Shown piece after piece: positions 36,577 to 50,400 of a stretch of 64,000 nt of DNA (the stretch's first letter is position 1; every line of letters begins with the position of its first letter). The notes below the pieces were generated by a model. That model ran no database searches. It was not told where the DNA came from and saw only the letters and a program-made list of their open reading frames with translations. The position numbers and the translations under genes are program-made. The DNA is from Siphlonurus alternatus (Eukaryota > Arthropoda > Insecta > Ephemeroptera > Siphlonuridae): positions 15,772,171-15,836,170 of the forward strand of contig OX463778.1 in assembly GCA_949825025.1 (NCBI GenBank), read 5' to 3'.

Positions 36577-39180
36577 TATAATACTATTTAAGAAATCAAA
36601 TGAAGACTTAAAAATTTGGTCCTAAATGCCTGAACGCTTTGTTAATCCTCACTAAAGTGTAGAAAATAGAAATTACATGATATTTTAATATTCATTAAAA
36701 ATATTAGTTATGGAAAATTTCTCAAAATTCATTTACATTTTCTATATAACAATAGTTTTGTTATATTGAATTTAATAATTTTATTTAACAAATATAATAC
36801 AATATAAATTTAATGGGAATGTAAAATTACATTTTGATTGAAATCCCTTCTCTTTTGTGTCCTTACGATAAATTTGTATTATATACCATCCTTGTTTTGA
36901 AGCTCATTAATTTACGCATGAGTGGATTGTAGCGAATTAAATAGCAAAGTCTTTATATACAAAGAAACCATTGACAGTTCGCTTCAAGCAACATTGATGG
37001 AGATAGTACAAAGTCATTTTAGAAACATATAGTACAACCAGAAATTCATGTATGAAAACCAGATATCTATTTGATCTTTATAAACCAATATTATAAATTT
37101 TAAAAAAATATCAAAGCTTTTAAAATATATAAAGATTAATTATAATTGTTGTTTGATGTATCAAGAAATAATAAGGTTAAAAAATCGATTCAATGACCAC
37201 ATCCAACAAGCTAAGTCAAGCTAAGTAATGTTAAAATATTTGCCCTCAATAAAACCTTCAAACTATAATATGATAGACAGAGTTGGGGCATGCATATCGG
37301 ATATTTCTCCTCTTACAACTACTGCATAATTTTACGTAAAATGAAGGCACATTGGAATTCTTGACGTAGCCTTTCTCGGTGGAGTAACGCCGCAATATAC
37401 CTCAGTGGTAAAAGCGTGCGATAAAAATGCGAGTCGATAATTTATGGGCCTGATATAACCCCGGGCACATTAATAAATGAGGAGCAAGCGACTAGATCGC
37501 TATAGCAAGCGTGTGTGCAAACTTCCGGAGACGTTGTAAAGCTAATATTTTACCATACATTACTCTAAATATCAGATTAAAAAAAATAGAGATAAATTTT
37601 TATAGATTAAAAAATCATTTCCAATTATTTAGTATTATTATACAGCTATGAAAAAAAAAAAAAAAAAATTTTTTTTTAAACTATGTGAGCCACGTTTTGT
37701 TTATGAATATGGGTCACTATAAATTATGGAGTAATCATTTATTTTTTCCCCTAAAAAATATTATTTATCAAAAAATCTATTTTTTTACTGTTTGAACAGT
37801 TTTTGTAGAGCTTTAGCTATAAAGAGGTTTACGGAAAGCTGTTTGTTGTATATATTTGAATTTTTAACAGTACTTTTAATTTTATGAAATGCTTCAAAGT
37901 TAAAAAGAAAAGAAATCTTTGAATTCTACTTTTTTGGAGGCACGTTAAAATCAAGAGCCTCTCTTTTTCTATTTTCAGTACATCTGGTTACACCACAATT
38001 TTACTGATGAGGATTACCTTCATTAAAAAGATCAACAGCGGCTTTTAAAAATAGAAGACAAATTAAGTCTCCTCAGTATTTGATTATAAATTTAAAAATT
38101 TTATTATTACATTACCTTAATGTTTTATTACAACATTGAAAGTAAAAAAAAGACATATTGGTTTTCCTTCTCATTTCTCATTTAACACCACATTCATACT
38201 GAAACCCAATACCTTGTGCAATATTTTGTAATATTTACATCCCAAACATTTTTTTTTTATAGAAAAAATATTTTTTAATACTCTAAAAGATAATTTTTTT
38301 TATACATTATTTTTGTTGCAACAAAGCTTTTAGTGAAATTGTTCTCTCACTCCCTTGCGGTTTATGCACCTCCTTTTCCTCCTTGCCATTTTGTGCAGCC
38401 ACCATTATCTTTTACATCACAAGCTTTGACAGTCTGATCCGTTAGTAGAAGAGAAAGCAACAAATTTTGAAAGAGATTACAAGTACAGAAGAGCAATCTG
38501 TTTTGTGTGGTCAAGATTTTTACGTAAAAAAAAAAGAAGTGTTTGAGTCAGCACAAGCGCTATCAGAAACACAAGAGCTATGGTCTGTCTCGTAAATTTT
38601 CGTCCCCACCACCACTGCCAGTATGGTCTGGAGGTCAGTCGACAATCGATCCTCAGAGACTCACATCACTTGTTGCCTCTCTTTGCTATATAATCATTTT
38701 TATGTCTGGAAATATATCTAATCAAATATGCTATAGTAAAAAGATGAATCATAATATAGTACAATAGTCAATATTGTCTCTATAAGTGAATATATATTAT
38801 TCACGTTCGTGATGGAAGATTCCATCTTGAGATTTGTAGTGAGGTAATATTACTTTTACCAGAGATTTTATATGTAAGCTTTCTGTTTTTACATAATATA
38901 TTTTGATGTATTCATGAAAATGCATTGTATATATCAGAATGTTGCCTTTCAAGTAGGCAAGTACCTTACAAAGACTGCAGATACACCTCATGACACCATG
39001 AATGTTACCTCTTATTTGATTTGTAATTGTTGCCATGCAGTTTAAAAAGTAATGAAAATTATCTTGGGGGTATATGGATGGCTAGACTTAGTGTTCTTTT
39101 AATCTTCCCCAAAATATCAAACCTACGCGTATTTTTGTTCGTAAAGCTTTAGTGACAGCAATGTAAAATTTGTGAGGTTC
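36577..39180. other. Non-genic stretch
   Basis: AT-rich, with an A18T9 tract at 37651-37677 and a tRNA-like segment listed separately. The 74-codon plus frame at 38543 lies in a slightly GC-richer patch with no recognisable domain. Confidence 0.55.
37390..37466 (+). repeat. Degenerate tRNA-like (SINE-head-like) segment
   Basis: ATACCTCAGTGGTAAAAGCG resembles a tRNA A box and D arm, and about 40 bases later GGGCCTGATATAACCCC resembles a degenerate B box inside a GGG/CCC stem. Following sequence (CGGGCACATTAATAAATGAG) could be a SINE body. Both boxes are imperfect, so this is at most an old tRNA-derived repeat. Confidence 0.35.
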
Positions 39181-39290
39181 ACTCATCGCCTTGGAAAATT
39201 TCCCATGTTAATCACCATGCCTAATAAGAATAGCATAGGTCATGGTGATTATTAAGGCTGCAAGTGAAAAATTTTCCAAAGCGATGAGTG
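39181..39290. mobile_element. 110-bp hairpin MITE (CACTCATCGC ends), copy 1
   Basis: CACTCATCGCCTTGGAAAATTT at the left and CACTCATCGCTTTGGAAAATTT on the minus strand at the right, with an inner AATCACCATG/CATGGTGATT pair. A diverged relative lies at 61679-61769. Non-coding. Confidence 0.85.
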
Positions 39291-42200
39291 CACATAGCAG
39301 GATATTAGAAAATTGCTCTTTAAAAGAATTCATATACGTCATAATTTGTATAATTTAACGTAAAATTAATCATAATACATGCAGCGTATACTAAAAGAAT
39401 TTTTTATCCAGCTACAAAAAGTTGTCTTATTATAATTAAAATATGAATACTCTCATCGCATTCTTCAAATAGCATAATTATATATTTTATATAATCATGA
39501 TATATCATAAAAATTATAATACATATAACATTCTGTAAAATTCTGAATTTAAATAAATTGATCTTAGAATTTAATGTCTGTGTATTTTTGTCAACTGAAA
39601 ACATCATCTTTATTTGGAAATGGTATGAAATTGCCTCTTGTCAAAATAAATTACTTTCCTCAATGTTACCAACAGCGCAATAATGATGCTTTAAATTTTA
39701 ATGTAATAAAATTTAAAAGTGAATTGAAATCACTATGTAATATCAATTCACGTTTTTTAGAACTGTGATATAATTATGCTTAATTTCTTCATTATTTTTT
39801 TTATTTTACTAAGCCTTAATTTTATTTTTTTCTTTGTATATAGTTTCCTTGATTATCTTGACGTTAATATCAGATGCAATTTACAAAGGTTGCATGCTGG
39901 CTGCAAGGAAAATAATCACAGTTAGCTACATTCTAACTCAATGGCACCATCCGTGGATGATGATAATTTATATACTGACAAAACAGCTTCTTTTTTTTTT
40001 CTTTTTCATTTTTATCCATCGATATCGCATGCACTATAATTTTTATGTAGCTACTTTTCCTATAGTTGTAAAAGGATTTGTTCAACTATATTATATTCCA
40101 CTTATTTTTTAAAAGTGCCATGGTTCTTTTTATGCTTTATTTTAGTATGATAATAGCATTTAGATCGAGGAAGATACACACACACACGTTGTTTTGAGAT
40201 TGGCTAGTATAGCAAATATTACACGAAACTCCACCACGTGCTACTGTTTTAACGACGTAAATGAAGGGAGCAGGAAGTCAAGTCCAGTGCATTTTCTTTG
40301 CCTCCAGCGAGATTCTCACTATCAGAAGGCTGCAGGGACCCGCGCTTGGACTTGAAAACTCACTCAGTGTAAAGTGCAGTGAACTCGATAATCGATGCGC
40401 CGGCCAGTAAGCTGCTGGTCGAGCCGGACTTCCAGTTTGCGGCGATAAATTGCATGCCAGTAGAACTGATATATACTGCCTTCAGATGACCGGTCAACCT
40501 CGCATTCCCGTACGCTTGACAGATTACTTCTTAGAATCGATTTTATATTCATCTATACGCTATAATACATTCTGATGTATGTAACGTATTATTATATTTA
40601 TGTGTTTTGTCATAATATATATATCCTTTTTGAAACTCCATGTAAAATAGTCAATCGACGCTGAAACCTTGTACTAAAAGATGGTATATAACGCTTAAAA
40701 AAAAAAAAAAAAAAAATGTTTTTTGATTTTTTTTTTATTATTCTTTTGTTAATGAAATCTGGATGGGATATTTGAAAAGTTTCCGATGTTAATTTGATGT
40801 TAAAACAAAATATTTTAATTATACCACTTATTTAATCAGAAAACAAGAACAAAACATTTAATTTTTAATTATTATATAATAATTCAGCACTAGTAATTAC
40901 CCTAATTACTAACGAAATTTTGTAATATGTAACTATATACAATGAAAGTACCATGAAATTTTGTGTACAGAATTATTAAATATTGTAAAAAGTTTGATTT
41001 AAAATCAATTAAAAATATCTTATTCGCATGGTTTATTAGTAAAGTGAGGTTTAATAATTAAGTTAAAACTTTACCTAGATGAATAATAAAAAGTTTATAA
41101 TCCTTTTTAAGATGAAAAGTTTAATTACATTTCTAGACAGGTAAAACAGTCCGTAAACATAAATTTATAATGTAATATTCATTTATTAAGTCTATTACAT
41201 GAGTTTAATGCTTTAATGGCACAAAACAAAGACAATGTTAAACAACTTAGACTAAAACGAAATTCCATTATAAAAGGAATGCTGTATCTTTTACGTAAGT
41301 AGAGTATTAATTAATAATTGTTTGAGAATTTATTAAATATTAAACATCGCTGAATAAGGAAGAGTTTTGTCATAATTCGCTCTTGAGACTTCGTTTGAGA
41401 ATTTTCAGAAGGTATACTTGAGGCGCTGTGTGTGATCCGGACAGGTGGTCTGCATGGACAGCCAATCCGGACAGTCACTCTGACACTCTGGACAGTATAT
41501 CTGGATAGGAGGAGTTGTTAGAGAAAATCAGCAGTTGACGGAAGAATTCCTCAAATTTTGTCAGTGAGCAAGGAATCTTCAAACACAAAAAACATGATTG
41601 TATGATTAAAATTATCTAACGGTGTCCAGAGAGTTTATAATGTGTATTGGGGAAAATGTATAACTGTCCTTATTTTTTTGCAAACGGTGTTGAATTTTAC
41701 ATAAAAAAAAAAAAAAAAAAAAAATCATGTATCCATGTTTTAATATCGATCATGACGCAAGTTCTTTTCTTTAAAAATACTTTACACTTCTGATAGAGGG
41801 ATAAACACGCCATCTAATTATGGAATTTTGATAACGCAATGAATTGACGGACTAAAGACAGGAAACAGCTTTTTAATGCAGAGCGTGCGTTCTCTTGCAG
41901 GTTCGTCTCTTTGTGTGGCAGAGTTAGCAGAACGACGTGCGTATATCTCGCTGCCAATATACAACAGACTTTTTGCATCACGCACAGCCACTGATTTAAT
42001 TCTCTGATTAGACGTTATTGTATTAGCACAAAAGACCAGTCGCTTTTGTGTATAAACTAATTTTGTTAATAAATTAACAAGTTATACAATCTACGGGCTA
42101 ACGATATAACGAAACACAAAATAATACAATGTTGTTGAAATATATTACTGTTCAATTTTGAATATATCAGTACGTTTAAATTAGAGTGTTTAATATAAAA

Positions 42201-42657
42201 TATGTAGCAAGAATTAATTAAAATGTGCGTATTAATTATATATATACACTTAATTTAAAGTATCATATTTTTCTAGATAAAAAAAAATGTCAGTGTATAA
42301 AGTCGATACGCAAGTTTCAGTTTTATAATTGGTAATTGGGTTACTGCAGTTTTTTTAACGAAACTTAGATTAGACAGCAATTTTTTTTTAAAAAAATGTT
42401 TCTTATCGTAAGACTACATAGTTATGAATGTAGTTCTTGAATTATATATAATTGCACTTTTGTAATGTAAAAGAGGTGAATAATGTTTACTGCTGGTATC
42501 AAGTCAAAGAAAGTACAAGACCTACTTCTTTATAAAAATATTATAACTCACAGCAATCATCACTACCATTTTTTATGTTTAAGGTAGCAGCTAACCTAAC
42601 TCTAAGTTACCGGAAGAAGCCGGAAGTGAGAGAGTATGCTGAGTTTACTTTGATCAT
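39291..42657. other. Non-genic stretch
   Basis: AT-rich with A20 and A22 tracts at 40697-40716 and 41703-41724. A GC-richer patch at 40250-40530 (CGATGCGCCGGCC, GGGACCCGCGC) could be an unrecognised exon or regulatory patch. TCCGGACAG is repeated near 41436 and 41468. The frames at 39834 (92 codons) and 40364-40552 are unsupported. Confidence 0.5.
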
Positions 42658-42714
42658 CTAAAACTTTGCAAAGGACTTCAAACTTCTAATATGAATTTCT
42701 CTGCAAAGTTTTAG
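42658..42714. repeat. Short hairpin (CTAAAACTTTGCA arms)
   Basis: CTAAAACTTTGCA (42658-42670) and its exact complement TGCAAAGTTTTAG (42702-42714) surround a ~31-base loop, immediately upstream of the following hairpin element and possibly part of the same composite. Confidence 0.75.
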
Positions 42715-42787
42715 AAATGAAATATAAACAGGGTGACCAAAAACTTTGCTTTTCCGGTTTCTCATACTATAAAGTCGAATTAATGTG

Positions 42788-42968
42788 ATATTCCCTCCGG
42801 AAGTAGTCGGAAGTGTGAATATTGTGGCGATTCTATTTGCAATTCCTTTTTGAAACTTTGCAGAGCGCTTTACAGTAGAAGTACTGACTTATGTATGAAA
42901 TTGCAGTGATGAAACATGAATAGAAAGGCTAGAATCACTGATTTTTCAACTACTTCCGGAGGGAATAT
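42788..42968. mobile_element. Hairpin element with CCTCCGGAAGTAGT ends
   Basis: ATATTCCCTCCGGAAGTAGT at the left is an exact mirror of ACTACTTCCGGAGGGAATAT at the right. The interior has CAGTAGAAGTACTGAC and TGAAATTGCAGTGATGAAAC, which recur at 52605-52665. Inferred MITE; the interior is non-coding. Confidence 0.8.
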
Positions 42969-45365
42969 TATATAAACTTGACTATATTAATGTTAAATTA
43001 AGTAAACTTCTGTATTTTCAACGTGTATTTTTTAACCTATATCGCTTATTGTTTCTACCATGCTGCTGCTCCCTTAAGGCAGTGATGGTTTGTGCAGTGC
43101 CATGTGAAAATAACTGCAGCTGTGTGGTGCATTTGCTGCAGTGACGGCAAAAGCAGCGAGCAGGCAGCAGCCTCGTTAGGATTGATATCAACGCCGTGCA
43201 CGCCTCAAAGAGTGATGAGTCACGGAGAGAAACGAGCGTTTGAACGAATGAGATAATATTCTACATGCAAAAGAAAAAAGTATACAAACATTAACATCAC
43301 TACGTTGCTATTTATATACGGGAAATGAGAAATTATATAAAGTTCAGTAATATAACATTAAAAACAGTTGGTGAATGAGGTTGAAGGATATTAATTGGAA
43401 TAATATAATATATTGTATATATACTTATTGTTTTTATAAAAAAAAATCAAAAATGATATAGTAAGATCATATGCACGAGGAATTTTAGTTGAACAGTGTA
43501 TCATTTTATAGGAAATAGATAACAATTTTGATAACGATTCACGCAGAAATTTTGCCTGTTTTTTCTGAAGATACGGCTATATATTACATTTTCAATAAAA
43601 AAAAACAACAAATTTTTTATAAAAGGCATCACTTATGAAGTTGATATAATTTTTTAATACTTGTCTAGAGGCATGTGACAACTAATTATGGTGTTGTCAT
43701 TTCTGTATAAAATTATGTTGTAACTGCTGTCAGAGTATTTATATATATGATTTTACAATAATAAACAAGCAATCTATCCTCGCTAGGCGTACTTAGGTTC
43801 GATAACTATTATAGCTTTATGACGTCAATTGAGTTAGGCTGAACGTTGTTTAATGAAAATCTTCATTTGTGTATTAATTATTTTCCATCTTGAATTACGC
43901 CTGCATTATATATAAATGAGTACCAGTACTGTGTAACGTTTTATAGTAATTTTAATTCAAATTCATTATCTTATAAGTCTTATAACATGTTTCTTTTTTT
44001 TTATTTTATGCTCTTTGATTGAAGTCTGTGAATTACTATTATTATTCATGCAACATCGACAGTTAATTATAATTATGAAGCCTTATATATAGCTACAAGT
44101 TCCAAACGGTTTTCCTTCACACAATATTGGTTTCCAGGATACAAAGACTTTACTTTCTTGATATCCTTGATTCATGATGATCATTAAAATACCATTATAT
44201 GTTTCATATTAATTGCTAATGTTCCAAGTAACAAGTTAAGATATATAATTAATGAATTTATCACGACTTACTAATATATAATTTATTTGTGAACTCAGAT
44301 AATTAATATAATTTCCTTTGATGTTATTGAAATTTATCTTTAATTAACAGTAAAGTGGTATTTATAGCTACGTAATAATTAATAATAGTCATCATAGGTA
44401 TTTAGTAACATTATCTTAGAGTAAAATTATTTTCTAAATTTAGTGAACTGAACTCACAAGAGAGTAATTTGAGCAAAGTTTCTCAACAGCACGTGGTTCT
44501 CCATTGTCCGGTTTAGTTGGGAAAGTTCGCCGATACATCTTTACCATCGAAGCGTGCCAGAACACACAATAACAATAGAACTTTGGGGAGCTCGGGGGAG
44601 TTTGTGTGTGCGGGGGTGGATCATATAGAGTAATAAATGTAATCCTTACTATATTACTGTACTTCTTACTTGCCATTAAAGTGACTGTTTTGCAGAGTTC
44701 TTAGACGTAATAAAATAAAGAAATCGCCACTTTATAGTACAAAATGTGCTTGTTACGTAGTTTAAAGATGTGTTAAAAAAACCCCCTATTACATGCTTGG
44801 ATTAATGTGAAATAAGTGTGTATTTTAAAATTCTTATGAATCACTGGTGAACTTCATGATAACTTTTTTTTTTTCAATCAAAATGATGTCTTCTAGTTTT
44901 TGTGTTATAATATATATTATAATCAATTTATCACCTATTATTCAAGCATAAAACAAGTAAGAACATGACAGTGTGAATTTAATAATTATTTAGAACCAAG
45001 TAACTGATGCGGCTCAGGTCATAATTAATTCAATGCAATAGAATAGAAGCTAGCTACACTGCAGTTCAACGTAATTGGTTTTTATCGTATAATTAAATTA
45101 TCATGTTCGGGTGTACTTCGACTAGTGTATGACCAGTGAGATTCTTCATTACAAACGTTTTCCCAGTAACTGAAGACGTTACAAAGCGATAACAAAGTTA
45201 AATATGAACCGCAGTGTATGGTCGAATTGAATTTAGCTAGGATTTGAAAATGTTGTTACTTAAAATTAAAATAATCATAATTTCTTCCACTAAAAATCAG
45301 GAATTTTTAATTCCAAGTTTTATTTTTATCAGTTGACTTTCTGTTATAATGATATTTACTACAAC
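42969..45365. other. Non-genic stretch
   Basis: AT-rich, including the second copy of the 305-bp repeat (listed separately). A GC-richer patch at 43070-43230 contains TGAGTCA (AP-1) near 43219. No gene is visible. Confidence 0.5.
43550..43829. repeat. Dispersed ~280-bp repeat, copy 2
   Basis: Collinear with 21995-22300 from GAAATTTTGCCTG to TTTATGACGTCAATT, with AATTATGGTGTTGTCATTTC fully conserved. Same orientation as copy 1. No terminal inverted repeat is visible, so it may be a fragment of a larger unknown element. Confidence 0.75.
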
Positions 45366-45679
45366 GGAGTATTGACCTCAAAATTTTTTATAGCAGAAAT
45401 GGATAGAGGATGACAAATTTTGTTACTCTGATTTTTTTCAGATTTTTTAGGGACCGGGAAGTATTGCTAAAAAGTTTGGCGAGGTCGGGTTCGAATCCAC
45501 GTCCCTTTTGGGTCCTATCTTTTATTAAGAGAGGCGGCAAGAGGCGGCACTTTTTCTGTACTTTCAATCATTTTTAAAAAATAGTTGCCGGGTTCTAAAA
45601 AATCTGAAAAAAATCAGAGCAGCATATTTTTGCACCCTCTATCCATTTCTACAATAAAAAAAATTAAGGTCGGTACTCC
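45366..45679. mobile_element. Foldback element, GAGTATTGACC family, copy with a B box
   Basis: GGAGTATTGACCTCAAAATT at the left mirrors GGAGTACCGACCTTAATT (minus strand) at the right. The arms share AGAAATGGATAGAG, TCAGATTTTTTAG and CCGGGAA blocks. The loop region contains a perfect tRNA-type B box, GGTTCGAATCC (45488-45498), within GGTCGGGTTCGAATCCACG, plus GAGGCGGCAAGAGGCGGCAC, the counterpart of the GTGCCGCCTCT block in the 1.7-kb foldback. The 65-codon plus frame across its right end is incidental. Confidence 0.88.
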
Positions 45680-46950
<1,271 letters not shown>

Positions 46951-47192
46951 GCATAATGTTGAATGCTCGGATGAATTAAAAACATTACTTGCAGAGTGAT
47001 GCAACATTATTTTCATTTTTTTTTGTCATCACATTTACATTTAGCAAACTAAAAAGTATGTTTGCAAATACACAATCGATAATTAATTATTAATCAAAAA
47101 TCAGACGACCCATCTAACTATATATCAGTCTTTTATTAAACACAAAATTGTACATATAACTAAATATAACTTTATCTAACTATAAGGTAAAT

Positions 47193-47427
47193 CCAAGGAT
47201 TTTCTACATACTATGGATAGGTGGGGGCACTATCGTCAGTGAGTCAAGGTCGTGAGGAGGAAGAGGGTGGTGGTTACAATAGAATGTTCGCCATCTTACC
47301 ATGGCCTGTGAAGCAAAAACAATACAAAATATTGCGCTCGGCGGCCATGATACCATGGCCTTTTGCCTCAGTAACTATAATGCTATTGGTATAGACGTAG
47401 CTTATCCATAGTATAGAAAATCCTTGG
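47193..47427. mobile_element. 235-bp hairpin element with 6-bp target duplication
   Basis: CCAAGGATTTTCTACATACT at the left is mirrored by CCAAGGATTTTCTATACT (minus strand) at the right, both reaching ATGGATA. GTAAAT flanks each end exactly (47187-47192 and 47428-47433). The interior is GC-richer than its flanks and contains TACCATGGCC twice in direct orientation. The 6-bp duplication argues for a DNA transposon outside the Tc1 and Harbinger groups; I cannot name the superfamily. Confidence 0.85.
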
Positions 47428-47433
47428 GTAAAT

Positions 47434-50400
47434 CTGATTATTGATTCTCATTCAATAGTGTATAATTTAAGAATCACCCTTTTATATTGTGTAGTTTTGT
47501 ATATTAAATGAAAAATCGAAATTGAATTTAGGTCAATTTATTGCAAATCCACTCATACATTATTATGACTCAAAGGGTGTTTTTTGTCACTGCAGTTACG
47601 ATTTTCTTCTGTTTCCTGATGTTATAGAGTAGATTGCCTTCTTTTTCCACATCATAGCCCCATATACATGAGTCTTCATTACTTTAAACCAAAAATAAAA
47701 ATTGCTACGTTAAACTTTCATTGAATTTTATTTACAAAGTTTTTAATCTTAAATATAAACCTTTAGGTTAAAAAAATAACGATAAAAATGCTTGCTAAAT
47801 TCTTTATTAGACATCACTTACCAATAAAATTATTATTGCAAAATATTGGACAATATTAATACGTATAATATTAAAAAGAGGTTGGTTTCTTCAGTACTGC
47901 TTTAATTATTCACGTTTTAATTAATTGTATTATTTTTTAGCAATGAATGTTCATGTTCTTTGTCTGTGCTGTATTTTGCACCTCACCTCTTATTTGTCAA
48001 TTATTTGTATAAAATATAATTAAGTGAATACAAATAAACAATAGATAAATATTAATGAATTCCAGTTTATTTTAACTTTTATTTTGTTTGTTTCTTGTAT
48101 TTGATATATCTTATGTCTTTATCAATACAGATTTAAATGTGGATTTATTCTGATTGAAAACAGAAGTAGTTGAAGTGTATGTTTTTATAAATTAAAAAAA
48201 AAAAAAGCAGGCTTGGTAAGATAATGGACAATTTGTCACCAGGCCCGACGTTTCCATTTAGTTTAATACCCGCTGTGACATGCATTGCAATTGATTCTGC
48301 CACCACCGCCTACGTGCTCTTGACGTATTGGATTGTTGTTGCATCTGTGTAGCTTGCAGTTTCCTTTCCAGGCCCTTTAAATTGAAAAATAAACTAAAGA
48401 AAACAATTGAAAATGCGCCCCAGGACTTTAAATATACCCATAAATGTTTGTCAAGTTGATAGTTAATTTTAAACATAACAAATTGAATTCAATTTATTTG
48501 AATATATTTTGTTTTTATATTTTTTTCTAAGATAAAGCTCAGACAATTTTTTGTTGTTTTTACTTTTCACCTGAATTATTTAGAAACACAGAGCTTAGCG
48601 CTTACATTTTAGCCTTGAGGTTTTACGTATTAGATGCAGCAATACTGGAATTTAATATTTTTTTTTTACTAAAAATATAATAATGCAACTTTTTTTTATG
48701 AAAAGTCTCTTATATAGAACTATTGACTTCATATTAATTATCGTATATTAAATGACTGAATGGAGTTTTTTAATAATTGGAATACTTGCTTACTGGCAGT
48801 ATGATGTTATTAAAAGTTTTTTTATTGATAAAAATTACTCTGCAAGCAACAAGTTAGTATTTTTCTTGCATTCCACATGCCGACTGAGGTTCATTACATG
48901 GAATTCAGAGCAAAGATGGAGGCGACTTCAGTTCTCTCGCTCGATCAGGAATCCCAGCTTCAGATCTTACAAGTTAGTGAACATACTCCAAGTTACTGTC
49001 AGTCTGCTCTTACGTCACGTGTCTTACCGTGGCTATTGCGATAACAAGGGGAAATTTTCAAGAGGATCGCAGATTTTTGTGGCTTTTAAATTGGGTAATA
49101 TACAGGCTGCCAGGATATATCACAAGAAAGGTATTTAATAACATTATATTTAACATGAGTGAAATTTCACTGTAATAAGAATACGTGGAAGCTAATCAAC
49201 TTTCTGTGAGTTTCAACTTCTCGGAATATATTAAGACATTGCACAATATTTTCTGATGGTAGTATTTTTAGTTTATGTTTAAAAAATTAATTACTCAAAA
49301 TCGGTATAGATTGTGATTACTTAAATTTTGGGTGAAAAAAAAAAAAAATTTGACTACAAGCCACAGCAGCAGTCTCCATTTTAAAATGCTAACCTTTAAG
49401 TGCTAAACATGTAAAAAAAAATCACTAATTTTATTTTAATAATTTCATGTTACGAAGGTTTATTAACATTTTCAGAGTGATGTACCATCTATTAAGCCTA
49501 TGCTTTTAACCATTTTGACATTTATCTTAATTAAATATGTTAAAATTAACTTTGTCAAAATAATGGAATGGGAGTTGACTATAATAATATACTCGTACAA
49601 GCATATCAGTTCAAACCAGAAGTGGAGATTGGACATAAAAGTGGATAATATAGGTCGTTTTGAAGGGAATAAAATGGTGTGTTAAAACAGATAATTGTCT
49701 ACTTTTTTATTATAGTCATCGAATTAGGATTACTCTGATGTTTGTTGATTTCTTCTCATCATGGATCAATACTGAAACTGGAAGAAAGTCATAAGTTTGA
49801 AATTAGGTTAACACTTAAATTACCATTCCCATGTAGATTCTCCTTGATGCACACAACCATTTGAGCACTTTGGTTATGCAGGTTGTCGCGATACAGGCAC
49901 GCTGTGAGCATGTGGCAGAGTCCATTTGATGTTAGTTTGTAGTTTGTGACCATAGGATCACGGTTATGAAACTGACATTTGCGTTGGTCGTCAGTGGAAA
50001 GTGGTGTTGTTCAATATGCTGCAGAAATGATGCAGGCGCACTGCTGAGAGCCATGAGATAAGCGCAAAGTTTCTCAAATAACAAATACAGTAGTAATAAA
50101 ATTAAGCTCTTTACTCTGCCATAATCACTATACAATGATTAGGGGATTATAAGGATGTATGTAATGATGCATCATAAGAATTAATATTATGCAAACATAT
50201 TAAAATAAGCATCTTGTGAACGTAAGGATTGCTGTTGCAATACTGCACATATGTGATATCAAAAAGAAGATTTACAATAAAAAAATAACACATTTAAAAG
50301 TTAAAATATTATAAACTCATATCACAGTCTGTTGTTAAGTTTGAGAACTGGTAAAGATGAATTTGTTCCTGGAGAAAATCACATTTTTTCATTTACATGT

